This document shows, one piece after another, positions 38,044-50,068 of a stretch of DNA of 64,000 nt; the first letter of the stretch is position 1; every line of letters starts with the position of its first letter. Both the position numbers and the translations under genes were made by a program. Source of the stretch: Hofstenia miamia (Eukaryota > Xenacoelomorpha > Acoela); NCBI GenBank assembly GCA_004352715.1, contig SCFE01000027.1:1267639-1331638 (forward strand). The letters run 5' to 3'. The notes under the pieces were generated by a model, which saw only the letters and a program-made list of their open reading frames with translations, was not told where the DNA came from and ran no database searches.

Positions 38044-38356
38044 GTTTATACAAACAAATGTTTTTAATTCCTTTAAAATTTTATCTTTATGTGATGGCTA
38101 ACGTGAATAGGATTTTCAGATTTGAAATATTCGTAACTAATTTTATAAGTTGTTGGAAAGAATAACACGGAACTTGTTGTATGAACAATGAAATTCAATT
38201 ACAAAATTTCACTTAGATCGATATTATTAAAACACTTAAAGTGGTATTTAATGTAAAAATGTACGTAATGTATAAAATGTACAATATTTACAATTATTAA
38301 AAATTTTAGATCCGAAATTTTCTCAAAATATAAATCCAATCCGTATCCGATCCGAT

Positions 38357-38357
38357 N
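38357..38357. other. Single N: contig join
   Basis: The lone N sits exactly at the boundary between the two 2513-bp repeats, inside CCGATCCGAT N GGATCCG. Confidence 1.
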
Positions 38358-40869
38358 GGATCCGAAACTTCATAGTCCGAATCCGATCCGAATTTTTAAA
38401 AGAATTTTAGTTTTCGATCCCAAACGGATCCGAATATAAGTAACTATTCAAACAATAAATAAACATTTCTTAAAATATATTTATGTTTTTCAAATGTGAA
38501 TAGCATATTTTAAGTGCTTCAATACTGTCTTGAGATGAAAAATGGACATATACGATATACCGGGGAGAACATGCTTGGTCTTGGACTGAGGTATTGGAAA
38601 AATGGGAGGCCTTACTCAATAGTGCATGCAAATCAACTTAAATGGAGTGAATCCTATATAATTTAAAAGCAATTTGTTGAAAAATCAATACTAAGTTTTG
38701 AAATATTATAATAGTATCAAATTCTCACTCTAATACAGAGTCAATTTTGGTCACACAAACCAAAAAATTCAAGAAATGTTTTTGTCAACGTTCATAAATG
38801 GGCCTACAATTTTCGGCGAATTTCCATCTATGCTTGAAATCAATTTAGTTTTCTTTTATATGTAATTGTCCACTGACAAGTAGCAAATCCGTTTCTTATT
38901 GGCAAGACTTTGATATAAGTGTAAATTGATAATTTCTCTGCCAAAACTCCAACAAATTTATTTCTTTACTTATTTATAAGCTTTGTAGTAATCTAGTTCC
39001 TAAAATTGCCATAAACTATAATCATAATACATTTATTGAGTTTTAAATAGTTGAGTTTCTTTTGACATTAGCGTAATGCGGGTAAAAAAGGAACAGTTAG
39101 ACCTTCTTTGGTCAATAATAACTTTAAAATATAACATTTGAAAAAATTTTCTTTTTTAGCTGCTTAAAAAAATATTTAGTTGTGTCCTAAAAATGGACCT
39201 GTTTCAGGTTATATTTTATCAAAATATTGGTTTAAAGTAAGAATGTCAGAATTTTCGATTTCCAAATTTGGGGGGCAAGAAGGAACGGATTAAAATAGGC
39301 AAGGAAATACAATGTAAAATAAAGTTTAATGAAACTAAAGCAACAATTACATGTTTCTTTATAAATATTGATTGTAGATAAGAAATCTAACATTTATAAA
39401 TAAGAAAAAATCACTTCTTAACTTAAGTCACATATTATTATGCCCTTTGGAAATGGAAAATTGAATAATATTATCTATATTTATCTAAATGAAAAACATA
39501 ATCCTACACTGCTTCAAAAATATGTTATACATAAAGGAAAAAAAGAAAACACTATTTATGGCTTGAGAGATGAATAAAATACTGCCTAGGTTATTACATG
39601 CCTGAATATAAAGCACACGTTCCTTTTTGCCCCATCTCTATATCTTATTTTAAATAAGCTGAAAAATACAAATGTAAAGAAGATTGAATCTCTTCTCGGC
39701 AATGCAGTAGTTTCAGAAGTAAAAAACATGATAAAAATATATAATCATGAAGATCATCATGTAGTAAAGCCTCAAAACAGAAGAAATTTCCCTTAACCAA
39801 TATTTTAATACTCTCCAAATTTTAATGATTCTTGTTAGAGGCTAATTTTAAATTCTCCATAAACTCTTTATTATTCACTTAAAAATGAAAGCACTTCTAT
39901 TTTCAACAAACAAAGATGCAGGAAATTATTTTAATCATCATGACTCAGCAAATCTATTAACCAGAAGCTAATAAAACACTGAAATAAAAAATTCGTTCCT
40001 TTTTGCCTCACGGCCTCCTTGCCGAGCATTACTCTACCGCCCTATTAATTTTATAATTTTTAAGTCCAAAAATCACGATTTTGCAATGTTACTTTGAATT
40101 GAGAAGTGAAGTTGTTTCAATCAACAAGATAAAACTTACTTTAAAATTCCAACAGCTAAGGCGATGAGAACAAGAATGGCACAAAGAATTGCAATATAAG
40201 AACAAACCCAAAATATATACTGCAAAATACTAAAAATTGTAGAAGAGCGTTTTAAAATCTGTGAAAGAAAAATTCATTTTTTTAACTAAATTTGAGACTA
40301 AAATATAAATTTTGAATTTTACTATTTTTGAAATTACCCTATTATTGCTATGTCAAAAGTATGGCTCTAAAAAATTTTCTGTAGTAGTGATTAGATTAAT
40401 CCTGAATCTTCTGAAGTTGCTTATAGTGCATCTTACATGAAAATTTATATTGAAGAGCATTTCAAGTTTTATTAAATCATTACATTTTGGTGGTGTTTGC
40501 AGCAACAAGTTTATTTCATTTGCTTCTCTGAGTTTCTTATGGTTTTCCATTTGCAAGTTTATACAAACAAATGTTTTTAATTCCTTTAAAATTTTATCTT
40601 TATGTGATGGCTAACGTGAATAGGATTTTCAGATTTGAAATATTCGTAACTAATTTTATAAGTTGTTGGAAAGAATAACACGGAACTTGTTGTATGAACA
40701 ATGAAATTCAATTACAAAATTTCACTTAGATCGATATTATTAAAACACTTAAAGTGGTATTTAATGTAAAAATGTACGTAATGTATAAAATGTACAATAT
40801 TTACAATTATTAAAAATTTTAGATCCGAAATTTTCTCAAAATATAAATCCAATCCGTATCCGATCCGAT
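38358..40869. repeat. 2513-bp tandem unit, second copy
   Basis: Bases 38663-40869 repeat 36150-38356 essentially without difference at a spacing of 2513. Carries the second exon-like segment (40139-40259) and 67-codon frame (40353-40556). Confidence 0.9.
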
Positions 40870-40880
40870 CCGATCCGATC
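40858..40880. repeat. (GATCC)n run
   Basis: Four to five CGATC/GATCC units close to the right end of the hAT-like element; the left end has a shorter CCGATCCGGATCC version. Confidence 0.8.
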
Positions 40881-40894
40881 TAATTCTAACTCTG

Positions 40895-40902
40895 ATATGT
40901 AC
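40895..40902. repeat. Target site duplication, right (ATATGTAC)
   Basis: Exact repeat of 34917-34924. Confidence 0.85.
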
Positions 40903-40989
40903 CAATATCTTTTTATATTTTTTCAAAAGTTAACACACACATATATATATACTGGTTATAATCTTAAGACTTTGAATATTTTTATGAAA

Positions 40990-41085
40990 ACTTTAATTGC
41001 TTTTATCGCGACATGTTTCGACAAACATTGTTGTCATCTTCAAGCATTTGTAGCAATTTTCCCGAATTTTTTTCATTAAATGTTT
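40990..41085. mobile_element. Possible Penelope-like terminal fragment
   Basis: CGCGACATGTTTCGACAAAC followed by ATTGTTGTCATCTTCAAGC resembles the conserved terminal repeat of Penelope-like elements, which often reads GAAGATGACAA..TTGTCGAAAC. No RT nearby. The assignment is from memory of the motif only. Confidence 0.3.
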
Positions 41086-41208
41086 TTGATGTTTAATAAA
41101 TGTTTGAATTTGATTGATGTCTTTGTTTATTTATTAAGGTTTTCTTGGTTGATTTAATACATATGGCTTCTGCTATCTTAGTTTCACGATGTTTTACTAG
41201 TATGTTAA

Positions 41209-42208
41209 NNNNNNNNNNNNNNNNNNNNNNNNNNNNNNNNNNNNNNNNNNNNNNNNNNNNNNNNNNNNNNNNNNNNNNNNNNNNNNNNNNNNNNNNNNNN
41301 NNNNNNNNNNNNNNNNNNNNNNNNNNNNNNNNNNNNNNNNNNNNNNNNNNNNNNNNNNNNNNNNNNNNNNNNNNNNNNNNNNNNNNNNNNNNNNNNNNNN
41401 NNNNNNNNNNNNNNNNNNNNNNNNNNNNNNNNNNNNNNNNNNNNNNNNNNNNNNNNNNNNNNNNNNNNNNNNNNNNNNNNNNNNNNNNNNNNNNNNNNNN
41501 NNNNNNNNNNNNNNNNNNNNNNNNNNNNNNNNNNNNNNNNNNNNNNNNNNNNNNNNNNNNNNNNNNNNNNNNNNNNNNNNNNNNNNNNNNNNNNNNNNNN
41601 NNNNNNNNNNNNNNNNNNNNNNNNNNNNNNNNNNNNNNNNNNNNNNNNNNNNNNNNNNNNNNNNNNNNNNNNNNNNNNNNNNNNNNNNNNNNNNNNNNNN
41701 NNNNNNNNNNNNNNNNNNNNNNNNNNNNNNNNNNNNNNNNNNNNNNNNNNNNNNNNNNNNNNNNNNNNNNNNNNNNNNNNNNNNNNNNNNNNNNNNNNNN
41801 NNNNNNNNNNNNNNNNNNNNNNNNNNNNNNNNNNNNNNNNNNNNNNNNNNNNNNNNNNNNNNNNNNNNNNNNNNNNNNNNNNNNNNNNNNNNNNNNNNNN
41901 NNNNNNNNNNNNNNNNNNNNNNNNNNNNNNNNNNNNNNNNNNNNNNNNNNNNNNNNNNNNNNNNNNNNNNNNNNNNNNNNNNNNNNNNNNNNNNNNNNNN
42001 NNNNNNNNNNNNNNNNNNNNNNNNNNNNNNNNNNNNNNNNNNNNNNNNNNNNNNNNNNNNNNNNNNNNNNNNNNNNNNNNNNNNNNNNNNNNNNNNNNNN
42101 NNNNNNNNNNNNNNNNNNNNNNNNNNNNNNNNNNNNNNNNNNNNNNNNNNNNNNNNNNNNNNNNNNNNNNNNNNNNNNNNNNNNNNNNNNNNNNNNNNNN
42201 NNNNNNNN
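41209..42208. other. Assembly gap, exactly 1000 N
   Basis: Round size indicates an arbitrary or estimated scaffold gap. Confidence 1.
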
Positions 42209-42412
42209 CATCCATTGGTTGAGTGCCACTTCTCAGCTCAATTGATATAGCTTATGTGTACCCTACTTTAGCTCAGTGTGCACTCAAGGCATGGCACAAC
42301 TCAACTTAAACTCTATTTTGTGAAAGTTTTCTATCTATCTGCAACCTGACTTGTTACTAGTTGTTTGTTAAATATTACATGTAGCCATTACCAAAAATAT
42401 ATTGGCTTATTA

Positions 42413-42413
42413 N
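42413..42413. other. Single N
   Basis: Isolated N in CTTATTA N CAAACAAC. Confidence 1.
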
Positions 42414-42619
42414 CAAACAACTTCCTAACTTACATTTATAATTTAGTACATGTACAGTCACCTTATCAGTCATTTATGGGTCATGAATTTAGATCTAAAA
42501 TAGTATTAATATATTTCCTAGGTTTTAGTCATCCAACTGTTTGTTGACGATTAATTATTTTATTACATGTAGTAATGAAATGCTAGTCAGCTAATCAAGA
42601 GAAAACCCCTATACCTAAC

Positions 42620-42648
42620 NTATATATATATATATATATATATATATA
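42620..42648. repeat. Single N followed by (TA)n
   Basis: N at 42620, then a 28-base TA run. Confidence 0.95.
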
Positions 42649-43759
42649 GGTGATATTAGATTGAAATATTTTGGAAGGCATGTGTAATATACAAAACTGG
42701 TGCTATGTTACCTTGATTATTCTTTGAATTTCAGCCAAATGAATACGTAGAAAATATTAGAAGGAAGTGATGTTAACCTGTTCTATTTTAAAACAACTAT
42801 ATAAAACATTTAAATTATTAATATATTTAATATTACCGATAAGATGATTTGAAACCTGAAACGAATATATAATTTTGACGAATGTATGCAAGCAAAATGA
42901 AAAGCAAATTGAAAAGCCACATGAAATATAAGTGTTTCAACTAAAGTTATTACAAGATATAGTTCTTATACGTTTTCTGATACTAAACTTCACTGAAATA
43001 TTGATTTAATAATATTCATGAAAATTTACCCACTGACGACCCTAGTTTCTTCAAACTTTTCTAAATACGTGTCAATTGAGAAATAAAAACGACTTTTCAA
43101 AATATATTCAGATTTGATTAACAAGTAGTTCTGAGATATGTAGTAAATTTGTAACCCAAACATTGGTCTAATTTAGGAATGTAGCAACAGTCAATTCCTG
43201 CACAAATACTGGTTGTTGATTATAGGCGAGTGAAAATTACATGTGAGAACTAAAATAACTAAAATGAATCTTCAGACAAATGTACTGATAGCAGTTTAAG
43301 TAAAATAACATACCTAGCAAATACAAAAGCATGTTGAGGTCTCAATTACCAAAGTACTAAATGCATTGTTGCGTTTAATAAGTAAATCACTTTACGCGAT
43401 TTGTAGTAACCCGTGGCGAAAATATATCTCATCCAATTCTCAAATAGCTCATAAAATTTGTCTTTCTAATTTCACATTTGTAGCATATTCGTTTATTGAA
43501 ACTACGCTTCATTAATTTAAAACCAATGAAATACAGAATAAGGCAGTGACGTCAACACTGAAATAAATTAGTTTGCTCTATTATTGTAGCAAAGGTGTTT
43601 CAGAAGCTTTGAATTTGGACTGAATTAATGCGGATTAGTCTAATGAAATAAACAGATGTTTGGAAATTTTGTCAATTTTGCAAATGCTATTGATAAAATA
43701 AATAATATAACTTTAAATACTGTTCTTGTAAATTGAACATGTTTTCAATGTATAATGTG

Positions 43760-43807
<48 letters not shown>
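43760..43807. repeat. (TA)n microsatellite
   Basis: 48-base TA run, also present 8110 bases earlier. Confidence 0.95.
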
Positions 43808-43809
<2 letters not shown>

Positions 43810-44244
43810 CATAACATTTAATGCATTTAATAGATCATGTAGTAATTTGATATTGTGCAGATTTCTTATCCTTTTGTTTTATGAAATCAGTTCATACTTT
43901 TTGTCGACCACAGTCATATTCAAGAGTAGACATTTACTATGAAACACTGTGGGGCGCATTGAAGAAATGTGCCTCCTATGTGAGCCCAAAAATCATTTGC
44001 AGGCTTTAAAGCAAACATCTATTTCCGTCAATTTCCATTGAAGTTTCAATGTTCCTTAAAATAGTTGAAATCAAGCACACTGGAATTGCTAAACCATAGT
44101 CTACCCTTACTTAGATCACAACCAGTAAGTATTTACAACACGAAAAGAAAGTAAAAGTCACTCTTGTCTAAAACTTTTTTGTTGTAGCTATTTGAATAAA
44201 AGGCTAAAATTTCTTAGTACGTATTAATTCATTCACAGTTTGCT

Positions 44245-44262
44245 TATATATATATATATATA
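44245..44262. repeat. (TA)n microsatellite
   Basis: Short TA run at the end of the first tandem copy. Confidence 0.9.
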
Positions 44263-44718
44263 AGGCTTCGCCCTTGTGCATTTTGAGTGCTTTGAAGTTC
44301 TCTTGAAATATTCTGATATAAATTGTAAATGTGAATAAAAAATATCAGCCTGATTTAGTTTCTCTATATCCATTCTATATCAATTTTATCGAAATTCCTT
44401 ACAATCAACATAATAGTGTTATATGCAGTTATTTGGGAAACTTGTTGTTGATGGTTATAACTCAAATAAATTTTCAGTTAAACCTTTTTTCGTTGATGAT
44501 ATTTGAACTTCAAAGGTCTTTATCATAACCACAGAGTTAATTGGTTTGCTCTATTATTGTAGCAAGGTGTTTCAGAAGCTCATAATTAAGATTGAATTAA
44601 TGTGGGTTAGTCTAATGAAAGACACAGATGCTTGGAAAATTTGTCACAATTTTTGCAAATTCTATTGTTGAAATGATTATAATACAATAACTTTTAAATA
44701 TTACTATTATTGTACATC

Positions 44719-44738
44719 ATATATATATATATATATAT
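44719..44738. repeat. (TA)n microsatellite
   Basis: Counterpart of the 43760 run in the second tandem copy. Confidence 0.9.
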
Positions 44739-45226
44739 AGTATGCATAACATTTAATATGTTTATTAAAGTGTGTGATAATTTGATATTATGCAGATTTA
44801 TTGCCCTTTTATTTTATGAAATCGGCTCGTACTTATTGTAGACCACAGTCACAATCAAGATTAGAAATTTACTTTAAAATACATGTGTAAACGCAGGAAT
44901 AAAATAAGTAGAGTGGGGGAGGATCGAGCAACTGTGAACCCAAAAATCATTTGTAGGTCTCCAACAAGCTGTTCTTATCGTAACTTTTCGTTTGAATTCA
45001 TATGCTCCTGAAAAATTGTTAAAAGCAAGCACACTGAATTTATCCAAACATGGCTTACACTTACTTAAAACACAACCACTCAATATGAGCAACACGCAAA
45101 GAAAAGAAAAGACTAAAACTTTTTATTATCTGATGAAGAAAACACCGAAATTTCTTATTACAATTATTCATTATTTATGAGTTATAATGAAGTTCACGTT
45201 ACTAATTTATTAATGCTATTATTTCA

Positions 45227-45277
<51 letters not shown>
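45227..45277. repeat. (TA)n microsatellite
   Basis: TA run interrupted once by GT. Confidence 0.95.
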
Positions 45278-45279
<2 letters not shown>

Positions 45280-45724
45280 AACTTCAAAATCTGAACATTT
45301 GTTTACTACTGCTTTCTAGGTCACACATACATAAATATGAATTAGGACGAGAATAATTAATTTTTTCACTTCATATTTAAGTTCAGCAAAATATGCATTG
45401 GAAAAATAAGAAAATTACTTTGTAGCTATTTTATAAAAGATATAAAAATGAACTATTGTAAGTTATTCACAATAAACTTTTAGATGAACTAAATATTATA
45501 AATTTGATTGCTATTGCTTAGCTAATAAATAATTTGACAAATGAATTTAATAAATTGAACTTGATATTAATAAATAGAGAAAAATTGATGCGTTTACGAA
45601 ACCTTAAGAAATAATTCTGTTTTTTCCAATAGCTAACATATATATTGTTGTATATAATCTATATGTAGAAAGTAGAGGAAAAAATGCACGTGCAATATTT
45701 ATTTTAATCGGTTTTAAAGAGAAA

Positions 45725-45904
45725 TGAGCATATTTACTGTTTGTTATGATTATTGTCCTTCATCTCAACCAAACTTTGGCTTAGCAGAGTTGTTGACCAG
45801 GCTGCCTGAACCACCATTTGCAATGTTGTCAAAAATTTGTTCCATCTTTAGTTGTGTTGAAGAGCGCGAATATCGAGTAGAAATTGAAGTTTCTGCAGAA
45901 TAGA
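45725..45904 (+). CDS. Short open frame, unknown
   Basis: ATG-initiated frame of 59 codons, MSIFTVCYDYCPSSQPNFGL and then AELLTRLPEPPFAML, ending TAG. Its composition (Pro, Glu, Arg, Cys) is more protein-like than neighbouring chance frames. It lies just before the repeat at 45984. Could be a piece of an unrecognised element; no domain recognised. Confidence 0.25.
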
Positions 45905-45983
45905 TTTCGGATGAATGCTGATAGTTTTATATTAAGAAAATCTACATGTGTTACACGAACAAGGCACTGCCAACTTTATCATG

Positions 45984-46318
45984 CATGGGTACAACTTATT
46001 TGAAGAAAATGGAAACATATTCAACCAAATTCAATTTTCATTGTAATCTATGCCAAACATGTTGCAAATTTCTGAATCGACATTTTGTTGAAATCTATCA
46101 TTTCTGAAATTGACATGATGCCACATTACTAAAAATAGATCTTAGCAAATTTAATCAGGCTGTTGTAGTAGCAGCTCAATAGAAAACATGGATTATCATT
46201 GAAGTCATTTTATGCCTTAATGCTCCAACAATATTTAAGAACTATGACATTCAATATATTACTAAATAACTAAGCGATTCTTGAATATGTTACAAAGTTT
46301 ATGATAAAGGCGCTTAAA
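45984..46318 (+). repeat. Dispersed repeat, inverted partner at 56110-56442
   Basis: CATGGGTACAACTTATTTG onward for about 335 bases matches the reverse complement of 56442-56110 at high identity (shared AAACATATTCAACC, CATTGTAATCTATGCC, CTAAAAATAGATCTTAGC). No coding content. The partner is cut by an assembly gap exactly at its outer end. Confidence 0.85.
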
Positions 46319-47142
46319 ACTTTAGAGAAGAAGAAGAGGAGGAAATCATTATTAGTGTAGCAGTTGTAGCTTTCATTTAACTATTGCTGATACTACTACA
46401 ATAATTGCGTCATTAACAAATTAATAAACAAACAAATGAAATAACAAAGAATACAAAGAATAAGGTATAGAAAACAAAATACAAAAAATAGATATACTTA
46501 AGATAGTGTTGATCAGACGATTGCTAGCACTTGTGCCATTTCTTTTGATATTTGTATCCTTTCCATGCTGATTTATCAATTTCTGTAAAATAATGTGTAG
46601 TCAGATATGCACATAATTTCAGATTTAAATTTACATTTTTCTGTCAGTTGCTTAACTGTAATTGGAATATTGTTCCAGATTTCTATTGCAGAATTTATAA
46701 ATGAATTTTTCAAGAAAACTTTTTTAAATTTTGCTTTCCCTATTGTAGAAGTTCGTTTATTTATTAAATTACTTCTAAAAGAAGGGAATTCTACGTTATC
46801 ATACAGCATATGTCTGTTAATAATGTTCCAGAGTTTGATGAGGGAAAAATATCGAGTGGAATATGAAATATTAGTTCTGTGATTATTCAAGTTTTTACTG
46901 GTACATACTTTGTTTGCCCATCTAATTTGAGAATCGATTTTTTAAATAATGAGCTGTCAATTTGCTTAAACAAAACACAACAATATCTAAAATGACTCAT
47001 AACCAATACATTCATCAGCATTTCTTTCATTTTAGCGTCAATAACCATATTTAAAATTGAAATAAACTTAATGCTCATTGCCATTATTCTTGGTATGGAT
47101 AGAATATGGTAGGTAAATTTAAGCTTATTGTCTATTACTATT

Positions 47143-48040
47143 CCGTAAACTGGGGTAACATTGAACACTTTACACATATTCCTGTTTATATATTTCAGAA
47201 ATCAAGACAAAACTGCAAAACTTTGCTCCGTTACAATGGGGGTGACCTAATAGTTGATATTCATGGAGATGTAACCTATCCATAATAATATAGAATTTTA
47301 AAAAGCACAAAAATATGGGCGTTCAATGTTACCCGTGAATTGGGGTAACTTTGAACTCTATTTATAATTAGATCTTCTTGGTACCACTTTGCCAACAATC
47401 CATCCCAAGTTCAAAACTAAACAAATAAATAGCATTTCTAATTCAAATTTAAACATTTTAATGATCAATGGAACAAGTTATATCGGGGTAACATTGAACA
47501 CCCCCTTCAAATGTGAAGAGACTAATAATCAAACACAACAAATATAATGTTTTCAACATCAGACACTTATTAATATAATAACTATCAACTCATATTGAGA
47601 GGATCCTAATTTTGACAATTGTACTAGGTAATTACTTGATTGCTAAAAATTTGGCTCTCACAACCTAACTTTGAATATGAATAGGGTCAAATACATCAGT
47701 TGTTAAGCTTGTGACATCAAGTTTATGCGTAAGCCGTAGATGATTAGAAAATTATTGAATGTTTTCAATAATAATTTATCCAAAAAGTAAGTGTACTTAC
47801 TGTAAAAAGATAAAAGTATACACAATGACGAAAATATGGCTTTCTTTGTTCACCATCGAAATTGATATGTACAGACCACAGCAAATGTTACCGGACCGAA
47901 CTTCAACATTGTGTTAATTCTAATATGATTAAAAATTCAAATTATGTAAGAAAATTGAGAATATATTTATTAAATATCAAAGTATGTGGCAATAAAACAT
48001 TTTCTAATTGTGGCGTTCAATGTTACCCCAGTTTACGGTA
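47143..48040. mobile_element. DNA element X with repeated TIR motif, nested in LINE
   Basis: Ends CCGTAAACTGGGGTAACATT... (47143) and its exact 24-base reverse complement at 48015-48038 form perfect TIRs around about 0.9 kb. The core word GGGGTAACATTGAAC also occurs internally at 47485 and, in a palindromic pair, at 47321-47334 (inverted, lacking one G) and 47342-47356 (one mismatch). There are five copies in all. No coding frame. The right end meets the N gap within two bases, so the target duplication cannot be read. Confidence 0.7.
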
Positions 48041-48495
48041 NNNNNNNNNNNNNNNNNNNNNNNNNNNNNNNNNNNNNNNNNNNNNNNNNNNNNNNNNNNN
48101 NNNNNNNNNNNNNNNNNNNNNNNNNNNNNNNNNNNNNNNNNNNNNNNNNNNNNNNNNNNNNNNNNNNNNNNNNNNNNNNNNNNNNNNNNNNNNNNNNNNN
48201 NNNNNNNNNNNNNNNNNNNNNNNNNNNNNNNNNNNNNNNNNNNNNNNNNNNNNNNNNNNNNNNNNNNNNNNNNNNNNNNNNNNNNNNNNNNNNNNNNNNN
48301 NNNNNNNNNNNNNNNNNNNNNNNNNNNNNNNNNNNNNNNNNNNNNNNNNNNNNNNNNNNNNNNNNNNNNNNNNNNNNNNNNNNNNNNNNNNNNNNNNNNN
48401 NNNNNNNNNNNNNNNNNNNNNNNNNNNNNNNNNNNNNNNNNNNNNNNNNNNNNNNNNNNNNNNNNNNNNNNNNNNNNNNNNNNNNNNNNNNNNNN
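48041..48495. other. Assembly gap, 455 N
   Basis: Between the right end of element X and a TA microsatellite. Confidence 1.

Positions 48496-48526
<31 letters not shown>
48496..48526. repeat. (TA)n microsatellite
   Basis: Right flank of the 455-N gap. Confidence 0.95.
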
Positions 48527-48529
<3 letters not shown>

Positions 48530-48899
48530 AAAACGCAAGGTCACAGCATTGTGCCCTTTGTATAATTTTCCCCATCTTGAAAAAATTCCATTGAACTTAA
48601 AATTCTTTGATATCGCGATTACTTAAATAGCTTCTAATTAATTCCTCCCTACTATTAGTTTCAACGCTAACAGTGTTCTAATTGTTTTTAAAGAAATCCA
48701 ATTTGTGTATTTGATAAAATATTGTTTTTAGAAAGATGTAGATTAATTTGTTGAAAAAGTAGTTTTTCCATGATTTTAGTAAAGGGAGAGGCGATTGATG
48801 TTGGTCGATAATTGGTTTGAATTGTAAACCTTCAACTGAAGATTGATTTGAGTTTTTGGCATTAACAAGTTTTCCAAATAACTGCATATATGATATATA

Positions 48900-48956
48900 A
48901 TTTAGTCTTTATTTTGCAATGATATATGATATATCATCGCGAAATAAAGACTAAAT
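48900..48956. repeat. 57-bp near-perfect palindrome
   Basis: Arms of 28 bases (ATTTAGTCTTTATTT... and its complement) pair at 26 of 28 positions around a one-base centre at 48928. It lies just 5' of the LINE fragment. No TIR or target duplication is visible. Confidence 0.85.
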
Positions 48957-50068
48957 TTAACGATATCTAGATTAGAGATGAGCGCTATAGTTTTTGAAAT
49001 TTCCCGCCAACCACCGATAGTGCATTTTTTAATGCGAAAAACGAAATTTTTCCGCTGTATACCGTAATTGGGAGTGATAAAATATAATTGTTTGGAATAT
49101 TTAACAGTAATCGGTCAGGTCATGGATATTTAAATCGCTTGATATTTGATAAAATATTTTTTACTATTTAATATTATTTCTTTGGTGTCTTTTGAATGTG
49201 TTGCTATAAAGCTCAGATTTTAGAAATAAGTCAACGTCAAGTTATGGAAAAGGTTTTTGAACAAAGTCAGTCATGGGTCGAAAATTGGTATTTCTTGCTA
49301 TTGTTGCGCACTAATTCGCAACAATGCGAAATTTCTGCTATGAAAAATATTAACAAAAATATGATGGTTTATCAGTTGTTCAATGTTACTTTTCAACGTT
49401 ACAGATAATTTTTTCCTATAACGGAGAATGAGAAAAATAAATCTGAGAGTCATTCCCATGTTAAGGCTGTACAGCCACATAGTACCTTATGTTGCATTAC
49501 ACAACTTGCCATTAATTACATTTATGCATTAACGAAATTTAATACCACTGCTATTATTCTTTTTTTTTATTTTTGTATTTTTTTTTACACATAAATGGTA
49601 CTCAGAATGCAAGAAGCTTGTGCAAGTTCTTTTGTCATCACTGTACCAAAAAACACTATAATGCCTCATTCCCGTCACCATTCACAGACCATAGGCCTAC
49701 CATTAGTAAATATTATTATAAAGTTAGCAGAGTATTATACAAAAGAAAATCAAACAAAAAAACGGAAACTTCCAGCAAGCTTATAAAAACAAAGTTAAAT
49801 ATTTACAAAGGACAAAACAAGTAGACATGGACACACGAAAAAGTAACAGAGGTATGGACAAAACTAAACAATAAATGAACACACGGACAAAACAAAGAAA
49901 CTAAACAAAAAACAAACCAAAATCTAAATCAAATTAATAAGTTAAATAGACACTCATTCACACATACTTACTGAGGCGTTAAAAAAGGACCGGTCGATTA
50001 TCTAAAAAAGTTTTACGGGTTAGTTAAAATATATATACATGCATAAAATGCGTAAAAAATCCTCCTAT
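48957..50068. other. No gene recognised
   Basis: Short open frames only, T-rich and A-rich runs around 49560 and 49750-49960. Confidence 0.55.

Larger units (their letters stand above)
34925..40894. mobile_element. hAT-like insertion, internally duplicated (5.97 kb as assembled)
   Basis: Outer ends are CAGAGATGGAATTTGATCC and, reverse-complemented, CAGAGTTAGAATTAGATCGG, flanked by a perfect 8-bp duplication: the hAT pattern. GATCCG words are clustered just inside both ends. A single copy of the unit, from the left end joined to 38358-40894, would be about 2.58 kb. As assembled, 34964-35551 and 35698-35905 match the later copy at offset 3394, and 35905-36007 and 36147-38356 match it at offset 2513. 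Thus at least a doubling of the unit is present, joined by a single N at 38357. No transposase frame is recognised, so the element looks non-autonomous. Confidence 0.75.
42671..44265. repeat. Donor-like locus for blocks at 34561-36146
   Basis: Three sub-blocks (42671-42948, 43662-43807, 44118-44256) are found again 8110 bases earlier. The intervening sequence differs there. Because 43571-44265 is also colinear with the older duplicate at 44544-45226, this locus looks like the native arrangement. Confidence 0.85.
43571..45226. repeat. Diverged tandem duplication, unit about 0.95 kb
   Basis: GTTTGCTCTATTATTGTAGC at 43571 and 44544 begins two colinear copies. They share the TA run followed by TGCATAACATTTAAT (43808/44743), TTTATGAAATC.G (43880/44815) and a final CACAACCA...AACACG.AAAGAAA (44117/45069). 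Many substitutions, so the duplication is older than the 8110-offset copies. No coding content. Confidence 0.8.
46510..48890 (-). mobile_element. LINE (CR1/L2-like), split by a DNA element and a gap
   Basis: On the minus strand, the 5' part (48890-48690) encodes NYRPTSIASPFTKIMEKLLF followed by QINLHLSKNNILSNTQIGF, an RT finger region. After the interruption (48040-47143 and gap 48041-48495), 47142-46887 gives GIVIDNKLKFTYHI and MSHFRYCCVLFKQIDSS, and 46890-46576 gives KNSFINSAIEIWNNIPITVK, the RT C-terminal tail, continuing to KGYKYQKKW at about 46520. Frames are broken between and within these parts. The RT catalytic YADD region is not visible and would fall in the interrupted or gap portion. 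Confidence 0.8.

Noticed and set aside
41093-42245. Frames of more than 300 codons at 41.1-42.2 kb and 56.4-57.5 kb
   Set aside because: They consist almost wholly of Ns.
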